Shown in pieces: positions 49,620 through 58,581 of a DNA stretch of 64,000 bases. Numbering within the stretch: position 1 is the first letter of the stretch; each line of letters starts with the position of its first letter. The stretch is taken from NCBI GenBank assembly GCA_963975575.1, contig CAXBHL010000004.1, positions 1 to 64,000 on the forward strand, read 5' to 3'. This DNA comes from UBA6054 sp963975575. Lineage in GTDB: Bacteria > Planctomycetota > Phycisphaerae > Phycisphaerales > UBA1924. A model generated the notes under the pieces. That model did no database searches, had not been told where the DNA came from, and saw only the letters and a list, made by a program, of their open reading frames with translations. The translations under genes and the position numbers were made by a program.

Positions 49620-49641
49620 CGGGCCGGCTCAGTCCGGCCCG
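49620..49641. terminator. Hairpin at the convergent 49585/49629 junction
   Basis: CGGGCCGG pairs with CCGGCCCG around CTCAGT. The loop contains the stop codon of the leftward regulator gene. It probably limits read-through from both sides. Confidence 0.55.
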
Positions 49642-50210
49642 TTGCCGTTGCGCCGCACCGGCCCGACGACCACGCCGATCTGCACGAGCCGCTTGCCCGC
49701 GGCCGGCTCGCTGTGGCGGCAGAGCTCCCAGATGCGGTTGATGTGCTGGTTGATCTCGGCGAGCGTGGCGTCGTCGACCCAGGCGGTCTGGGCGCCGCAG
49801 TGCGTGTCGCGGTGCGGGCCGCGGGGGCGGATGTCCGGGTGGCGCGTCGCCCGCTCGAACACCCGGGCGAGCTGGCGGCAGATCGATTTGCCGTACGCGG
49901 CGTGGTTGGCCACGTTCTCCGGATCGGAGCTGTCGTGCCGCATGTTGATCTGCCGGGCGACGGGCTTGTAGAGCTGTTCATAGCGGTTGCCCGCCGGGCG
50001 GGTCCCCGCGTCGAGCAGCAGACCGGCCGCGAGCAACTGCTCGATGTGCGGGTACAGCGAGGTCCGCGAGCGACCGGTCATCTCGGCGATGTCGCCCGCG
50101 GAACAGACGCCGAGCACGCACGCGGCGTCGAGAATCTCCAGCCGGGCCGGGGCGATGAGCACCGCCATGGTCTTCGCGTCGGTGATGACGTGGTACTCGG
50201 GCGTGGTCAA
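49629..50210 (-). CDS. HTH transcriptional regulator (ArsR-like wHTH)
   Basis: A 193-aa DNA-binding protein. A winged-helix region near residues 20-75 contains ARLEILDAACVLGVCSAGDIAEMTGRSRTSLYPHIEQLLAAGLL, the ArsR/helix-turn-helix-20 pattern. The rest is an uncharacterised C-terminal domain rich in His and Arg (MRHDSSD, HPDIRPRGPHRDTHC). The start is probably TTG at 50210 with GGGGA upstream, since the reading frame runs on upstream only as antisense shadow; the next ATG (in KTMAVLI) is 14 codons further in. It is transcribed against the flanking surface genes and could regulate them; that is inference. Confidence 0.75.
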   Translation of the reverse strand: MTTPEYHVITDAKTMAVLIAPARLEILDAACVLGVCSAGDIAEMTGRSRTSLYPHIEQLLAAGLLLDAGTRPAGNRYEQLYKPVARQINMRHDSSDPENVANHAAYGKSICRQLARVFERATRHPDIRPRGPHRDTHCGAQTAWVDDATLAEINQHINRIWELCRHSEPAAGKRLVQIGVVVGPVRRNGNGPD

Positions 50211-50388
50211 AGTCGCGTCCCCTGTCCTGTCCGCTGCGTCCGCCCGTTCGCTCCCCGCGAGCGGCGTTCCCGCGCCATTGTGCCATGAATCGCCCGGGCC
50301 GTCGCGCCCCCGGGGGCAAATCCCCCCTTGGCCGGACGCCCGACCAGCCGAAATCACCGCATTTGCGGCCGATACCTCGTCTTGGGGC

Positions 50389-50417
50389 TTGGACCAATCC
50401 CGCCGGGCTGGTAGGGT
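50389..50417 (+). promoter_or_regulatory. Possible promoter for the 50496 gene cluster
   Basis: TTGGAC (50389-50394) and TAGGGT (50412-50417) lie 17 bases apart, 79 bases before the ATG. The match is weak to moderate. The rest of the 285-base gap (50211-50495) shows no gene. Confidence 0.3.
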
Positions 50418-50495
50418 AAACAGGCGTCGGCATCGGCCCCAACCCGCGGCCGACCCCCGGACGAAGAGAGAACCCCCACAACGCGAGGTTGCCGC

Positions 50496-51848
50496 ATGCG
50501 TTTGCCCCTGTTTGTTGTTGCCGCGCTGGCCGGTTCGGCCGCGACGGCGTCCGTGCCCACCCAGTGGACCTTCGAGCTGCAGTGCCGGTCCAGCCTCGAC
50601 CCCAACCTGCCGGCCTTCAACCTCCCCGACATCAGCTCGCTCTCCAGCCAGTACGTGACGCTGGACGCCGACGGCACCGTCGCGGTTCGGACCTTCATCG
50701 GTTCGGGGGGCATCACCGAGGGGATTTTCGTCGGCAAGGGCGGCGTCGGCGGGCTGGTCCTCTCGGCCAACAGCGCCGACCCGGTCTGGACCACCCAGAT
50801 CTCGGTCCGCGAGGGGCTGCTGGGCATCGGCGATTCCGGGTTCGACGGCGGAGCGTCGGTCTACGACACCGCCGGAACGCTCGTGGACCGATTCAACATC
50901 GGCGGGCCGCAGGGCACCTCCGGCTTCGGCGGCGTGGACGTGACCGCCGATGGGGCCATCTGCTACCGCGGCGACTTCGGATTCGCCGGCGACAAGACCG
51001 TCGTGGACGAGTTCGTTTCCGGCGTGCGCACCCAGCGGCTGGTCGCCGACACCTTCTCCGGCGCGTACTCGTTCCTGTTCTCGCCGAAGATCAACGACGC
51101 CCGGCAGGTCGCCTCCAACACCATCCCGCAGACCGGGCCCACCCGTCGGATCGTCCGCTGGGAGCCGGACAACACCCCCACCACCGTCGCGGAGACGGGC
51201 TCGGGCTTGAGCAGCTTCGTCAACTCGATCGGGCTCAGCCAGGACGGGCGGGTGGTGTTCAGCGCCCGGCGCAGCGCCGACTCCGTGTGGCAGGTGATGC
51301 GCTGGGACGGCGGCCCGACGACCGTCATCGCCGACGGCAACAACCCGGACATCAACAACTCGTCGCTGGTCAACTTCCCGCCCGTGGTCAACAGCGACGG
51401 CTGGGCCGCGTTCCGCGCCACCGACGTCGCCCAGAACTCCACCGCCATCTGGGTCGGCGACGGGGACAACCTCGTCAAGCTCGTCGAGTACGGCCAGATC
51501 ATGGAGACCGACCTGGGCCCGCTCCCGCTCGGCTTTGACTTCGGACCGGGCACCGGACGACAGACCCTCAGCGGCGTGATCGACATCAACGACGCGGGCC
51601 AGGTGGCGTTCGCCGCCTTCCTGCAGAACGGCACCGTGGGCGTCTGGGTCGCCACGCCCGTGACCGACACGCCCTGCCCGGCCGACCTGGCCGAGCCGTT
51701 CGGAGAACTCAACTTCTTCGACCTGGCCGCGTTCCTGTCGCTCTACAACGCCGGCGACGCCGCGGCGGACCTGGCCGAGCCGTTCGGCCAGCTCAACTTC
51801 TTCGACGTCGCCGCGTACCTGGCGTCGTACAACGCGGGCTGTCCCTGA
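50496..51848 (+). CDS. Secreted repeat protein with GC-dockerin
   Basis: A 450-aa exported protein (signal MRLPLFVVAALAGSAATA). The body has repeated strand-turn units such as YVTLDADGTVAVRTF, GLSQDGRVVFSARR, PVVNSDGWAAFRATD and DINDAGQVAFAAFL. This 'alternating D-x-G-x-V-A-F' pattern is common in planctomycete beta-propeller-like proteins that report 'is there a value' style repeats; no enzyme motif is seen. The dockerin has two extended loops (DLAEPFGELNFFD, ADLAEPFGQLNFFD) and ends YNAGCP. It heads a tight run of four genes (gaps of 33, 35 and -4 bases), a likely operon. Confidence 0.83.
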   Translation: MRLPLFVVAALAGSAATASVPTQWTFELQCRSSLDPNLPAFNLPDISSLSSQYVTLDADGTVAVRTFIGSGGITEGIFVGKGGVGGLVLSANSADPVWTTQISVREGLLGIGDSGFDGGASVYDTAGTLVDRFNIGGPQGTSGFGGVDVTADGAICYRGDFGFAGDKTVVDEFVSGVRTQRLVADTFSGAYSFLFSPKINDARQVASNTIPQTGPTRRIVRWEPDNTPTTVAETGSGLSSFVNSIGLSQDGRVVFSARRSADSVWQVMRWDGGPTTVIADGNNPDINNSSLVNFPPVVNSDGWAAFRATDVAQNSTAIWVGDGDNLVKLVEYGQIMETDLGPLPLGFDFGPGTGRQTLSGVIDINDAGQVAFAAFLQNGTVGVWVATPVTDTPCPADLAEPFGELNFFDLAAFLSLYNAGDAAADLAEPFGQLNFFDVAAYLASYNAGCP

Positions 51849-51881
51849 CCCTCGGCCCCCTTGCACCCCCGGAGAGCGACC

Positions 51882-54428
51882 ATGCGCCATCCCGCCCGAC
51901 GCCGTCCCGCCCCGCCCGCGGCCCTCGCGCTCCTGCTGCTCGCCGGCGCCGGCGCGTCGGCCGGTCATCCGGACGGGGACGCGGCGCCCGCGACGGAATG
52001 GGTCGCGGCATCGGACGCGCGGGCCCTCCGGGCGTCTGCGTGGGATCTCTCTGACGCCAGGGGCGTCCTGGCGAACGCCGCCCGCGGCGCGGCCGACGCC
52101 TCGTTTGTGCTGACCGGAAGCGACCCGGAAGGCGATGCACCCTCGGACGTCGTCTACACCCCGGACGGGTCGAAGATCGTCATCGCGCACCGCGAGAGCC
52201 GTAACCTGGTCGTGTGGGACGCGTCGTCGCTCGCCTTTCTCGGCGCCGTCCCGGTCTCGGGGGCGGCACAGGCCGTGGGCGTGACGCCCGACGGATCCAC
52301 CGCCGTCGTCGCCAACATCGACAACAACACCGTATCGATCGTGGACCTGACCACCTTCACCGAATCCGCCGTGATCCCCGTGGGCGTCAACCCCGGTCTG
52401 GTGGCGATCAGCCCCGCGGGTGACCTCGCCGCGGTGGGGATCGGCTTCGACTCGCAGATCGCGGTGATCGACATCGCGTCGGCGACGGTGGCGCGGACCA
52501 TCGCGGGCGTGGGATTCGGCGGGCGCCTGAGCTTCTCGTTCGAGGGGCCGGCGACCTCGATCCAGTACACGCCCTTCGCCTTTGTCGACGCCGACCGGAT
52601 CGTCAACGCCGATTTCGGCGCCGACGAGGTTCAGTTCGTCGACGTCCGCACGGGGGCGGTGCGGCGCATCGCCGTGCCCGACGCGCCCCAGGGCGTGGCC
52701 CTGTCCGGCGACCGATCCCGCGTGGCGGTCGCCCACGGCGGAACGACCCGCGTGCTGACCCTGATCGACACCGCGACGGAAGCGGTCGTCAACGCCTTCA
52801 ACGCGCCGGAGAACCTCTGGGGCCCGGTGGCGGTCAACCAGAGCGGCACCATCGGCGTGGCGGCGGTTCAGAACGCCGCGCGGGTGGTGGACCTGACGAG
52901 CGGCGCGTTCGGCCCGTCGCTGAACACCGCGAGCATCAACGAGTTGATCACTACGTTCGACGGACGCTACGCCGTGGGCGTGGGCTTCCGCGGCGCGGTG
53001 ATCGACATGCTGACCGGCACGCTGGCGGCGCAGGTGAACAACGCCGTATCCGTCGAGCACGGGGCGGTCTCGCCCGTGGCGCACCGGGCCGCGATGTGCT
53101 CGACCACCTTCGGGGACGACCTCGTGGTCGCCGACGTGCAGGGCGCGGGCGGCTCGTTGCTGGCCTTCCAGCGGACCGGGCCGGAGGTCGAGGGCGACCG
53201 CTGCCGAACGATCGCCCTGACGCCCGACGGCACGCGGGCGGTGGGCGTGTCGATCTTCTCCGACAACGCCGCGGTGGTGGACACCGCGACGAACGCCGTG
53301 GTCGGTGTGGCCCCGCTCGGCGAGCGGCCCTCGGCGGTGGCCGTCACGCCAGACGGCTCGAAGGCCGTGGTCGGAAACCTGGACTCGTCCTTCGCCACCG
53401 TCATCGACCTGGCGACGGCCGCCAGCACGCCGGTGAACATCTCCCGGCGCGCGGGGGCGGTGGCGATCAGCCCCGACGGGCGGTACGCCTACCTCGGCGT
53501 CGTGGCCGACGGCGACGGCGTCTGGCGGATCGACCTGGACACGAACACCGTCGCCGGGCCCAAGATTCTGACCGGCAACATGGGCGGCGTGGGCTACTCG
53601 TTCTCGCAGAACTCCGGCATGGCGCTCTCCGGCGACGGCTCGCGTCTGGCCGTGGCCGGCAGCTTCGATGACGTGGTCACCATCGTCGACGCGGCCACCT
53701 GGTCCCTCCAGACCAACCTGCCCTCGGCCGGGTTCCCAACCGTCGTCGCGTTCAGCCCGGACGACGCCCGCCTCTACGCCGCCAACCGCAACAATGACAC
53801 CGTCACCGTGTTCGACAACACGCAGAACCCGCCCGCGTTCCTGCGAACCATCGCGGTCGGCGACAGCCCCTGGCACCTCGCCGACGACGGGCAAGGACGC
53901 CTGTGGGTCAACAACTGGGGCGACAGCCGCGTGACGGCCTACGACGTCGCCACCGGCGCCCCGATCGTGAACCTGGACCTGCCCGACCGTCCGGTGGGCC
54001 TGGTCTACGACGGCGCGAGCAACACCGTCCGCGTGGCGTACGGCGAGGTCAGCACCACGCTCGGCGGCAGCGTGGGCTTTGCGCAGAGCCAGTCCGGCAC
54101 GCTGAGCGTCTTCGACGCGTCCACCTTCCAGCGTGCCGACTTTGACCTCGGCGTCGGCCCGTCGGCCATGGCCCAGAGCGCCGACGGCGCCGTGATAGCC
54201 GTGGCCGCGCCGATCGGCGACGGGCTGGCCGTCGTGAACCTGAGCCCCGGCTGCTCGGCGGCCGATCTGGCCGAGCCGTTCGGCCAACTCAACTTCTTTG
54301 ACCTCGCCGCCTACCTCACGCTGTACAGCGCCGGCGACGCGGCCGCCGACCTGGCGGCGCCCTTCGGTCAGCTCAACTTCTTCGACCTCGCCGCGTACCT
54401 CGCGTCGTACAACGCCGGATGCCCGTAA
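51882..54428 (+). CDS. Large secreted YVTN-type beta-propeller with GC-dockerin
   Basis: An 848-aa exported protein. The signal peptide has an Arg/Pro-rich start (MRHPARRRPAPPAA) then LALLLLAGAGASA. At least twelve blades follow of the YVTN/YncE type: AVGVTPDGSTAVVANIDNNTVSIVDL, AVAVTPDGSKAVVGNLDSS, VVAFSPDDARLYAANRNNDTVTVFD. This suggests two propellers in tandem. The dockerin (CSAADLAEPFGQLNFFD, ADLAAPFGQLNFFD, ending YNAGCP) is nearly identical in its two copies. The ATG at 51882 has GGAGAG upstream; an in-frame TTG at 51861 is less likely. Second gene of the putative operon. Likely a surface-binding scaffold; function unproven. Confidence 0.86.
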   Translation: MRHPARRRPAPPAALALLLLAGAGASAGHPDGDAAPATEWVAASDARALRASAWDLSDARGVLANAARGAADASFVLTGSDPEGDAPSDVVYTPDGSKIVIAHRESRNLVVWDASSLAFLGAVPVSGAAQAVGVTPDGSTAVVANIDNNTVSIVDLTTFTESAVIPVGVNPGLVAISPAGDLAAVGIGFDSQIAVIDIASATVARTIAGVGFGGRLSFSFEGPATSIQYTPFAFVDADRIVNADFGADEVQFVDVRTGAVRRIAVPDAPQGVALSGDRSRVAVAHGGTTRVLTLIDTATEAVVNAFNAPENLWGPVAVNQSGTIGVAAVQNAARVVDLTSGAFGPSLNTASINELITTFDGRYAVGVGFRGAVIDMLTGTLAAQVNNAVSVEHGAVSPVAHRAAMCSTTFGDDLVVADVQGAGGSLLAFQRTGPEVEGDRCRTIALTPDGTRAVGVSIFSDNAAVVDTATNAVVGVAPLGERPSAVAVTPDGSKAVVGNLDSSFATVIDLATAASTPVNISRRAGAVAISPDGRYAYLGVVADGDGVWRIDLDTNTVAGPKILTGNMGGVGYSFSQNSGMALSGDGSRLAVAGSFDDVVTIVDAATWSLQTNLPSAGFPTVVAFSPDDARLYAANRNNDTVTVFDNTQNPPAFLRTIAVGDSPWHLADDGQGRLWVNNWGDSRVTAYDVATGAPIVNLDLPDRPVGLVYDGASNTVRVAYGEVSTTLGGSVGFAQSQSGTLSVFDASTFQRADFDLGVGPSAMAQSADGAVIAVAAPIGDGLAVVNLSPGCSAADLAEPFGQLNFFDLAAYLTLYSAGDAAADLAAPFGQLNFFDLAAYLASYNAGCP

Positions 54429-54463
54429 CCCGCCGGGCCTTGCCCCGGAACGGAGGAAACCCC

Positions 54464-55501
54464 ATGCGACTCTCGCCCGTCTTCGCTCTGGCCGCCGCAG
54501 CCGCCGGCGCGTCCGCCCAGCAGGACCTGCTGCTGATCCCCGACTCGCAGTCCGACCGCGTCTGGGCCTTCTCGGCCGCGGACGGGGCGCTGGTGAGCAA
54601 CGCGTTCCTGACGGACCCGGGCACCGTCGGCGGCGTGGACGTGTTCAACCGGCCGATCGAGGTGCTCGTCTCCGCGACCGGGACCTATTTGGTCACCGAC
54701 CAGTTCGCCGACGTGGTCAGCGAGTTCGGCGCCGACCGGTCGTTCATACGCGTGTTCTCCCTCGGCGGCGTGCGCGACACCCAGATCATGGACAACATGC
54801 GGGGCGGGCACGTGCTCACCCAGGGGCCCGGCGCCGGCGACGTGCTCGTCTGCAACGCGGGCGGCACCAACGCGCTGCTCGTCAGCCAGAACAACGTCAA
54901 ACGCCTCGATTCCGCCACCGGCGCGGAACTGACCGACTTCGCCTTCAACCGCTACGGCGGCCTCCGCGGCCCGTTCGACGCCATCGAGTACAACGGCAAA
55001 GTGCTGATCGCCGACGAGGGCCAGCGAGCGATCGTCCGCTACACCCTCGACGGCAAGTTCGACGAACGCTTCACCAGCGATTTCGATGTGCCGCAGATCG
55101 ATTTCCCCCAGCAGATGGCCATCGCCGGCAACGGCAACCTCCTGCTCTGCGAGTTCTCATCCGGCGTGATCCTCGAGTTCGCCCCCGACGCGACGCTCGT
55201 CGGTCAGTACAGCCCCGGCACGCTCAGCCTCTTCCGCGGCATCGCCGAGCTGGACAACGGCAACCTGCTGGTCACCACCACCACCGGCGTCTACGAGGTC
55301 ACACGCGCGGGCCTCGTGGTGCAGACCGAGGCGACGGGAACCGACTTCCGCTACATCACCCGCGTCACGCCCAGCGGCGCGCTCCGCCTGGGCCCGCCGC
55401 CCGAGATCGACCGCACGCCGGTGACCGAGTCCCGCAGCGTCGCGCAGGCCGTCGCCGACGAGCGTGCCCGCCCCGAAGACCGCAAGGAGGACGACCGATG
55501 A
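54464..55501 (+). CDS. Secreted NHL-like beta-propeller without dockerin
   Basis: A 345-aa exported protein with signal MRLSPVFALAAAAAGASA. Blades such as VLVSATGTYLVTDQFADVVSEFGADRSFIRVF, VLIADEGQRAIVRYTLDGKF and MAIAGNGNLLLCEFSSG point to an NHL/SMP-30-like propeller. Unlike all its neighbours it has no dockerin; it ends in a charged tail (ERARPEDRKEDDR). The ATG at 54464 has CGGAGGA upstream. Its stop overlaps the start of the next gene (ATGA), so the untagged and tagged propellers are translationally coupled and may be made in equal amounts. Confidence 0.83.
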   Translation: MRLSPVFALAAAAAGASAQQDLLLIPDSQSDRVWAFSAADGALVSNAFLTDPGTVGGVDVFNRPIEVLVSATGTYLVTDQFADVVSEFGADRSFIRVFSLGGVRDTQIMDNMRGGHVLTQGPGAGDVLVCNAGGTNALLVSQNNVKRLDSATGAELTDFAFNRYGGLRGPFDAIEYNGKVLIADEGQRAIVRYTLDGKFDERFTSDFDVPQIDFPQQMAIAGNGNLLLCEFSSGVILEFAPDATLVGQYSPGTLSLFRGIAELDNGNLLVTTTTGVYEVTRAGLVVQTEATGTDFRYITRVTPSGALRLGPPPEIDRTPVTESRSVAQAVADERARPEDRKEDDR

Positions 55502-56532
55502 ACACCCGCAATGCCATAGCTCTGGTGGCCGCTTCGATCGCTCTGGGAGCCGGGCTCGCCCACGCGGGCGCTCCCACCCGCGCGTTCATCATGGAAGGCT
55601 CGGGGTTCTTCAACGCCCCGGGCGTCGAGATCGGACGCCTGGCCGCGATCGACCTGGCCGACCCGTCGCAGGTCACGCCGCTCTCCCGCCCGGCGGACGA
55701 CCTGCGCTTCGGCGGCCTGGACGTGCGCCCCGGCGACGGCGTGCTCGTCGCGTTCGAGAACACCACCAACAGCCTGCGCATCCCCGAGCCGGTCAGCGAC
55801 ACCAACACCCTGATCGACTCGATCGGCTTCATGGAATCAGGCGTGGCGGGGCTGACCTTCTCCAACGACGGCGCGGTCGCCTACGCGACCACCTCGGTCT
55901 CCGGCTTCGGCCGCATCGTGCGGGCCAACGGCTCGACGGGCGCGGTGCTGGGGGTGCACAACATCCTCAACGTCTCGCTCAGCTCGCTGGCGACCGTGCC
56001 CGAGGGCCACCCGACCTACCCCGCCGGCCAGATCTGGGGCCTGGGCCTGACCGGCGGCGGCTCGCTCCGCCTGTACCAGCTCAACCTGGACAACAACACC
56101 GTGCTCAGCCAGCCGCTGGTGTCCGGCATCGGCTTCAACCCGCAGTTCGAGACCGGGCTGGACTGGGCGGCCGACGGCACGCTCTACGCGCTGATCCAGG
56201 GCTTCCGGGAGACCTCGCCGGGCAACTTCGAGGAGATCTCGAGCCATCTCTACACCATCAACCCCGCCAACGGTCAGGCCACGCTGATCGGCGTGGTCGG
56301 TGCCCAGGGCACCTGGGACGCCGTCTCGCTCGCGCTGGACGACCAGCCGCTGTCGGGCTGCCCGGCCGACCTCGCCGAGCCCTTCGGCCAGCTGAACTTC
56401 TTCGACCTGGCCGCTTACCTGGCGTTGTACAACGCCCAGAATCCCGGGGCCGACCTGGCCGAGCCGTTCGGGGCGTGGAACTTCTTCGACCTGGCCGCGT
56501 ATCTGACCCTGTACAACGCCGGTTGCCCGTGA
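55498..56532 (+). CDS. Secreted beta-propeller-like protein with GC-dockerin
   Basis: A 344-aa exported protein (signal MNTRNAIALVAASIALGAGLAHA), the partner of the preceding untagged gene. Propeller-like stretches include RLAAIDLADPSQVTPL, GLTFSNDGAVAYATTSVSG, GLDWAADGTLYALIQGF and HLYTINPANGQATLIG. The dockerin has two extended loops (DLAEPFGQLNFFD, ADLAEPFGAWNFFD) and ends YNAGCP. Last gene of the putative four-gene operon. The 168-base gap that follows contains no clear signal. Confidence 0.84.
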   Translation: MNTRNAIALVAASIALGAGLAHAGAPTRAFIMEGSGFFNAPGVEIGRLAAIDLADPSQVTPLSRPADDLRFGGLDVRPGDGVLVAFENTTNSLRIPEPVSDTNTLIDSIGFMESGVAGLTFSNDGAVAYATTSVSGFGRIVRANGSTGAVLGVHNILNVSLSSLATVPEGHPTYPAGQIWGLGLTGGGSLRLYQLNLDNNTVLSQPLVSGIGFNPQFETGLDWAADGTLYALIQGFRETSPGNFEEISSHLYTINPANGQATLIGVVGAQGTWDAVSLALDDQPLSGCPADLAEPFGQLNFFDLAAYLALYNAQNPGADLAEPFGAWNFFDLAAYLTLYNAGCP

Positions 56533-56700
56533 TCTGCGGGCGTCTGAACCGGCCAGAGGACCCATAACCCGGTCGTTCACGCCGACGGGACGGCCGAGAA
56601 GCCGAACTTTCGCCAAGCCCGTGGTCGGCCGCCGCGCCGTGGGCGACACTACACCGCCGGGTGACCGCCCTGTGACGGCACGCAGAAGGGGAGCGCAGCG

Positions 56701-58557
56701 ATGAGCAGTTTCAGAGGGATCGCCCGGACGCTGGCCTGGGCCGGCGGCGTGACCGGCGCCGCCGCGTTCGTCACGCTCACGTTCGCCGAGCCCACCCAGG
56801 TGCCCACCACCCTCGAGGACTTCTTCCTCGACGGCACCCAGCCCGAGACGCTCAACCATCCCATCGTCGACGCGACCGCCTGCGCCACCTGCCACGGCCT
56901 CTACGACGAGGTCCACGAGCCATGGACCAACTGGACCGCATCGATGATGGGCCAGGCCGCACGCGACCCGCTCTTCCACGCCTGCCTGGCCATCGCCAAC
57001 CAGGACGCCGCCTTCGCCGGCGACCTGTGCATCCGCTGCCACACGCCGGGCGGCTGGCTGGCCGGAAACTCCACCCCCACAGACGGATCCGCCCTGTCGG
57101 GTGCCGACATGCAGGGGGTCAGCTGCAACTTCTGCCACCGCATGGTCGACCCCGACTACAAGCCGGGCGTCTCGCCGCCGGCCGACCAGGGCATCCTGGC
57201 CGCCCTCGGTGCCATCCCGCCCAATCCGCACAGCGGCAACTTCGTGGTTGACCCCGACGACGTGCGGCGCGGACCGTTCGACATGGGCCCGGACTTTTTC
57301 TACCACGAGTGGGCCCAGTCGCCGTTCCACCAGGACAGCGCGATGTGTGCCACCTGCCACGACGTGTCCAACCCCGTCTACACCCGCCAGCCCGACGGCT
57401 CCTACACGCTCAACGATCTGGACACCGCCCACCCCAGCCAGAGCAAGTACGACATGTTCCCGGTCGAGCGGACCTACTCCGAGTGGGCCATGTCCGCCTT
57501 CGCCGTGGCCCCGATCGACATGGGCGGCCGCTTCGGGGGCAACAAGCTCGAGGTCTCCACCTGCCAGGACTGCCACATGCCCGACGTCACCGCCCAGGGC
57601 TGCCGCTTCGAGCCCCCGCGTGACGACATGCCCCTGCACTCCTTCAATGGCGGCAACAACTGGGTGCTGGCCGCGATCCGCAACCTCTACGACGACTCCG
57701 AGACCTACCTCTCCGAGGCCAGCGTCAACCAGTCCATCGCCCGGGCCGAGGAGATGCTCCGCAACGCGTCCGACATGGAACTGACCCACGCCGGCTCGGA
57801 CCTGATCGTCCGGGTGATCAACCAGTCCGGTCACAAGCTGCCCACGGGCTACCCCGAGGGCCGTCGGATGTGGGTCAACGTGCGTTTCTACGACGCCGCC
57901 GACGCGCTCATCCTCGAGCACGGGGCCTACGACAACGCGACCGCCGACCTGGTCACCACGGACACCAAGGTGTACGAGGGCAAGCTCGGCATGGACGCCC
58001 ACGCGGCCGGCGCCTCCGGGCGGCCCGTCGGCGAGTCGTTCCACTTCGTGCTCAACAACGAGTGGCTCAAGGACAACCGCATCCCGCCCCGCGGCTTCAC
58101 CAACGCCGGCTTCGAGTCCGTCCAGGCCGCCCCGGTGGGCGCGACGTACGCCGACGGCCAGTACTGGGACGACACCGCCTACGCGGTGCCGGCCAACGCC
58201 GCCCGCGCCGAGGTCCGCACCTTCTACCAGACCGCGTCCAAGGAGTACATCGAGTTCCTCCGCGACGAGAACACCACCAACACCGCCGGCCAGGTGCTCT
58301 ACGAGCAGTGGGAACTGCTCGGCAAGAGCCCGCCCGTCGAGATGGACTTCGCCGAACTCGCCTTCGCGCCGCCCTGCCCCGCGGACCTGAACCCGCCCGG
58401 CAACCCCGACGGCGTGCTCAACTTCTTCGACGTGGCGACCTTCCTGGGGCTCTACAACGCCCAGGACCCCGCCGCCGACTTCGCCGCGCCCTTCGGCACC
58501 TTCAACTTCTTCGACATCGCCAGCTTCATCGCGGCGTACAACGCCGGGTGCCCCTGA
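56701..58557 (+). CDS. Five-heme cytochrome c with GC-dockerin
   Basis: A 618-aa exported multiheme cytochrome. CxxCH sites lie at 61-65 (CATCH), 110-114 (CIRCH), 142-146 (CNFCH), 216-220 (CATCH) and 288-292 (CQDCH), so five hemes are expected. A non-heme region follows with NQSGHKLPTGYPEGRRMW, a motif I have seen in multiheme cytochromes of the c554/HAO-like kind. The dockerin (first loop stretched to DLNPPGNPDGVLNFFD, second ADFAAPFGTFNFFD, ending YNAGCP) tags it for the cell surface. It would transfer electrons outside the cytoplasmic membrane; partners could be the dockerin-tagged peroxidases or the sugar dehydrogenase. GGGGAG lies before the ATG at 56701. It is 24 bases ahead of the next gene. 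Confidence 0.86.
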   Translation: MSSFRGIARTLAWAGGVTGAAAFVTLTFAEPTQVPTTLEDFFLDGTQPETLNHPIVDATACATCHGLYDEVHEPWTNWTASMMGQAARDPLFHACLAIANQDAAFAGDLCIRCHTPGGWLAGNSTPTDGSALSGADMQGVSCNFCHRMVDPDYKPGVSPPADQGILAALGAIPPNPHSGNFVVDPDDVRRGPFDMGPDFFYHEWAQSPFHQDSAMCATCHDVSNPVYTRQPDGSYTLNDLDTAHPSQSKYDMFPVERTYSEWAMSAFAVAPIDMGGRFGGNKLEVSTCQDCHMPDVTAQGCRFEPPRDDMPLHSFNGGNNWVLAAIRNLYDDSETYLSEASVNQSIARAEEMLRNASDMELTHAGSDLIVRVINQSGHKLPTGYPEGRRMWVNVRFYDAADALILEHGAYDNATADLVTTDTKVYEGKLGMDAHAAGASGRPVGESFHFVLNNEWLKDNRIPPRGFTNAGFESVQAAPVGATYADGQYWDDTAYAVPANAARAEVRTFYQTASKEYIEFLRDENTTNTAGQVLYEQWELLGKSPPVEMDFAELAFAPPCPADLNPPGNPDGVLNFFDVATFLGLYNAQDPAADFAAPFGTFNFFDIASFIAAYNAGCP

Positions 58558-58581
58558 TCCGAGAGCAGCGAGGAGCCGCCG

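Noticed and set aside
49629..54287. A 1552-residue minus-strand open frame across the regulator and two dockerin genes
   Set aside because: Only its last 193 codons have protein character; the rest is the antisense shadow of two well-supported secreted proteins in very GC-rich DNA, where stops are rare.
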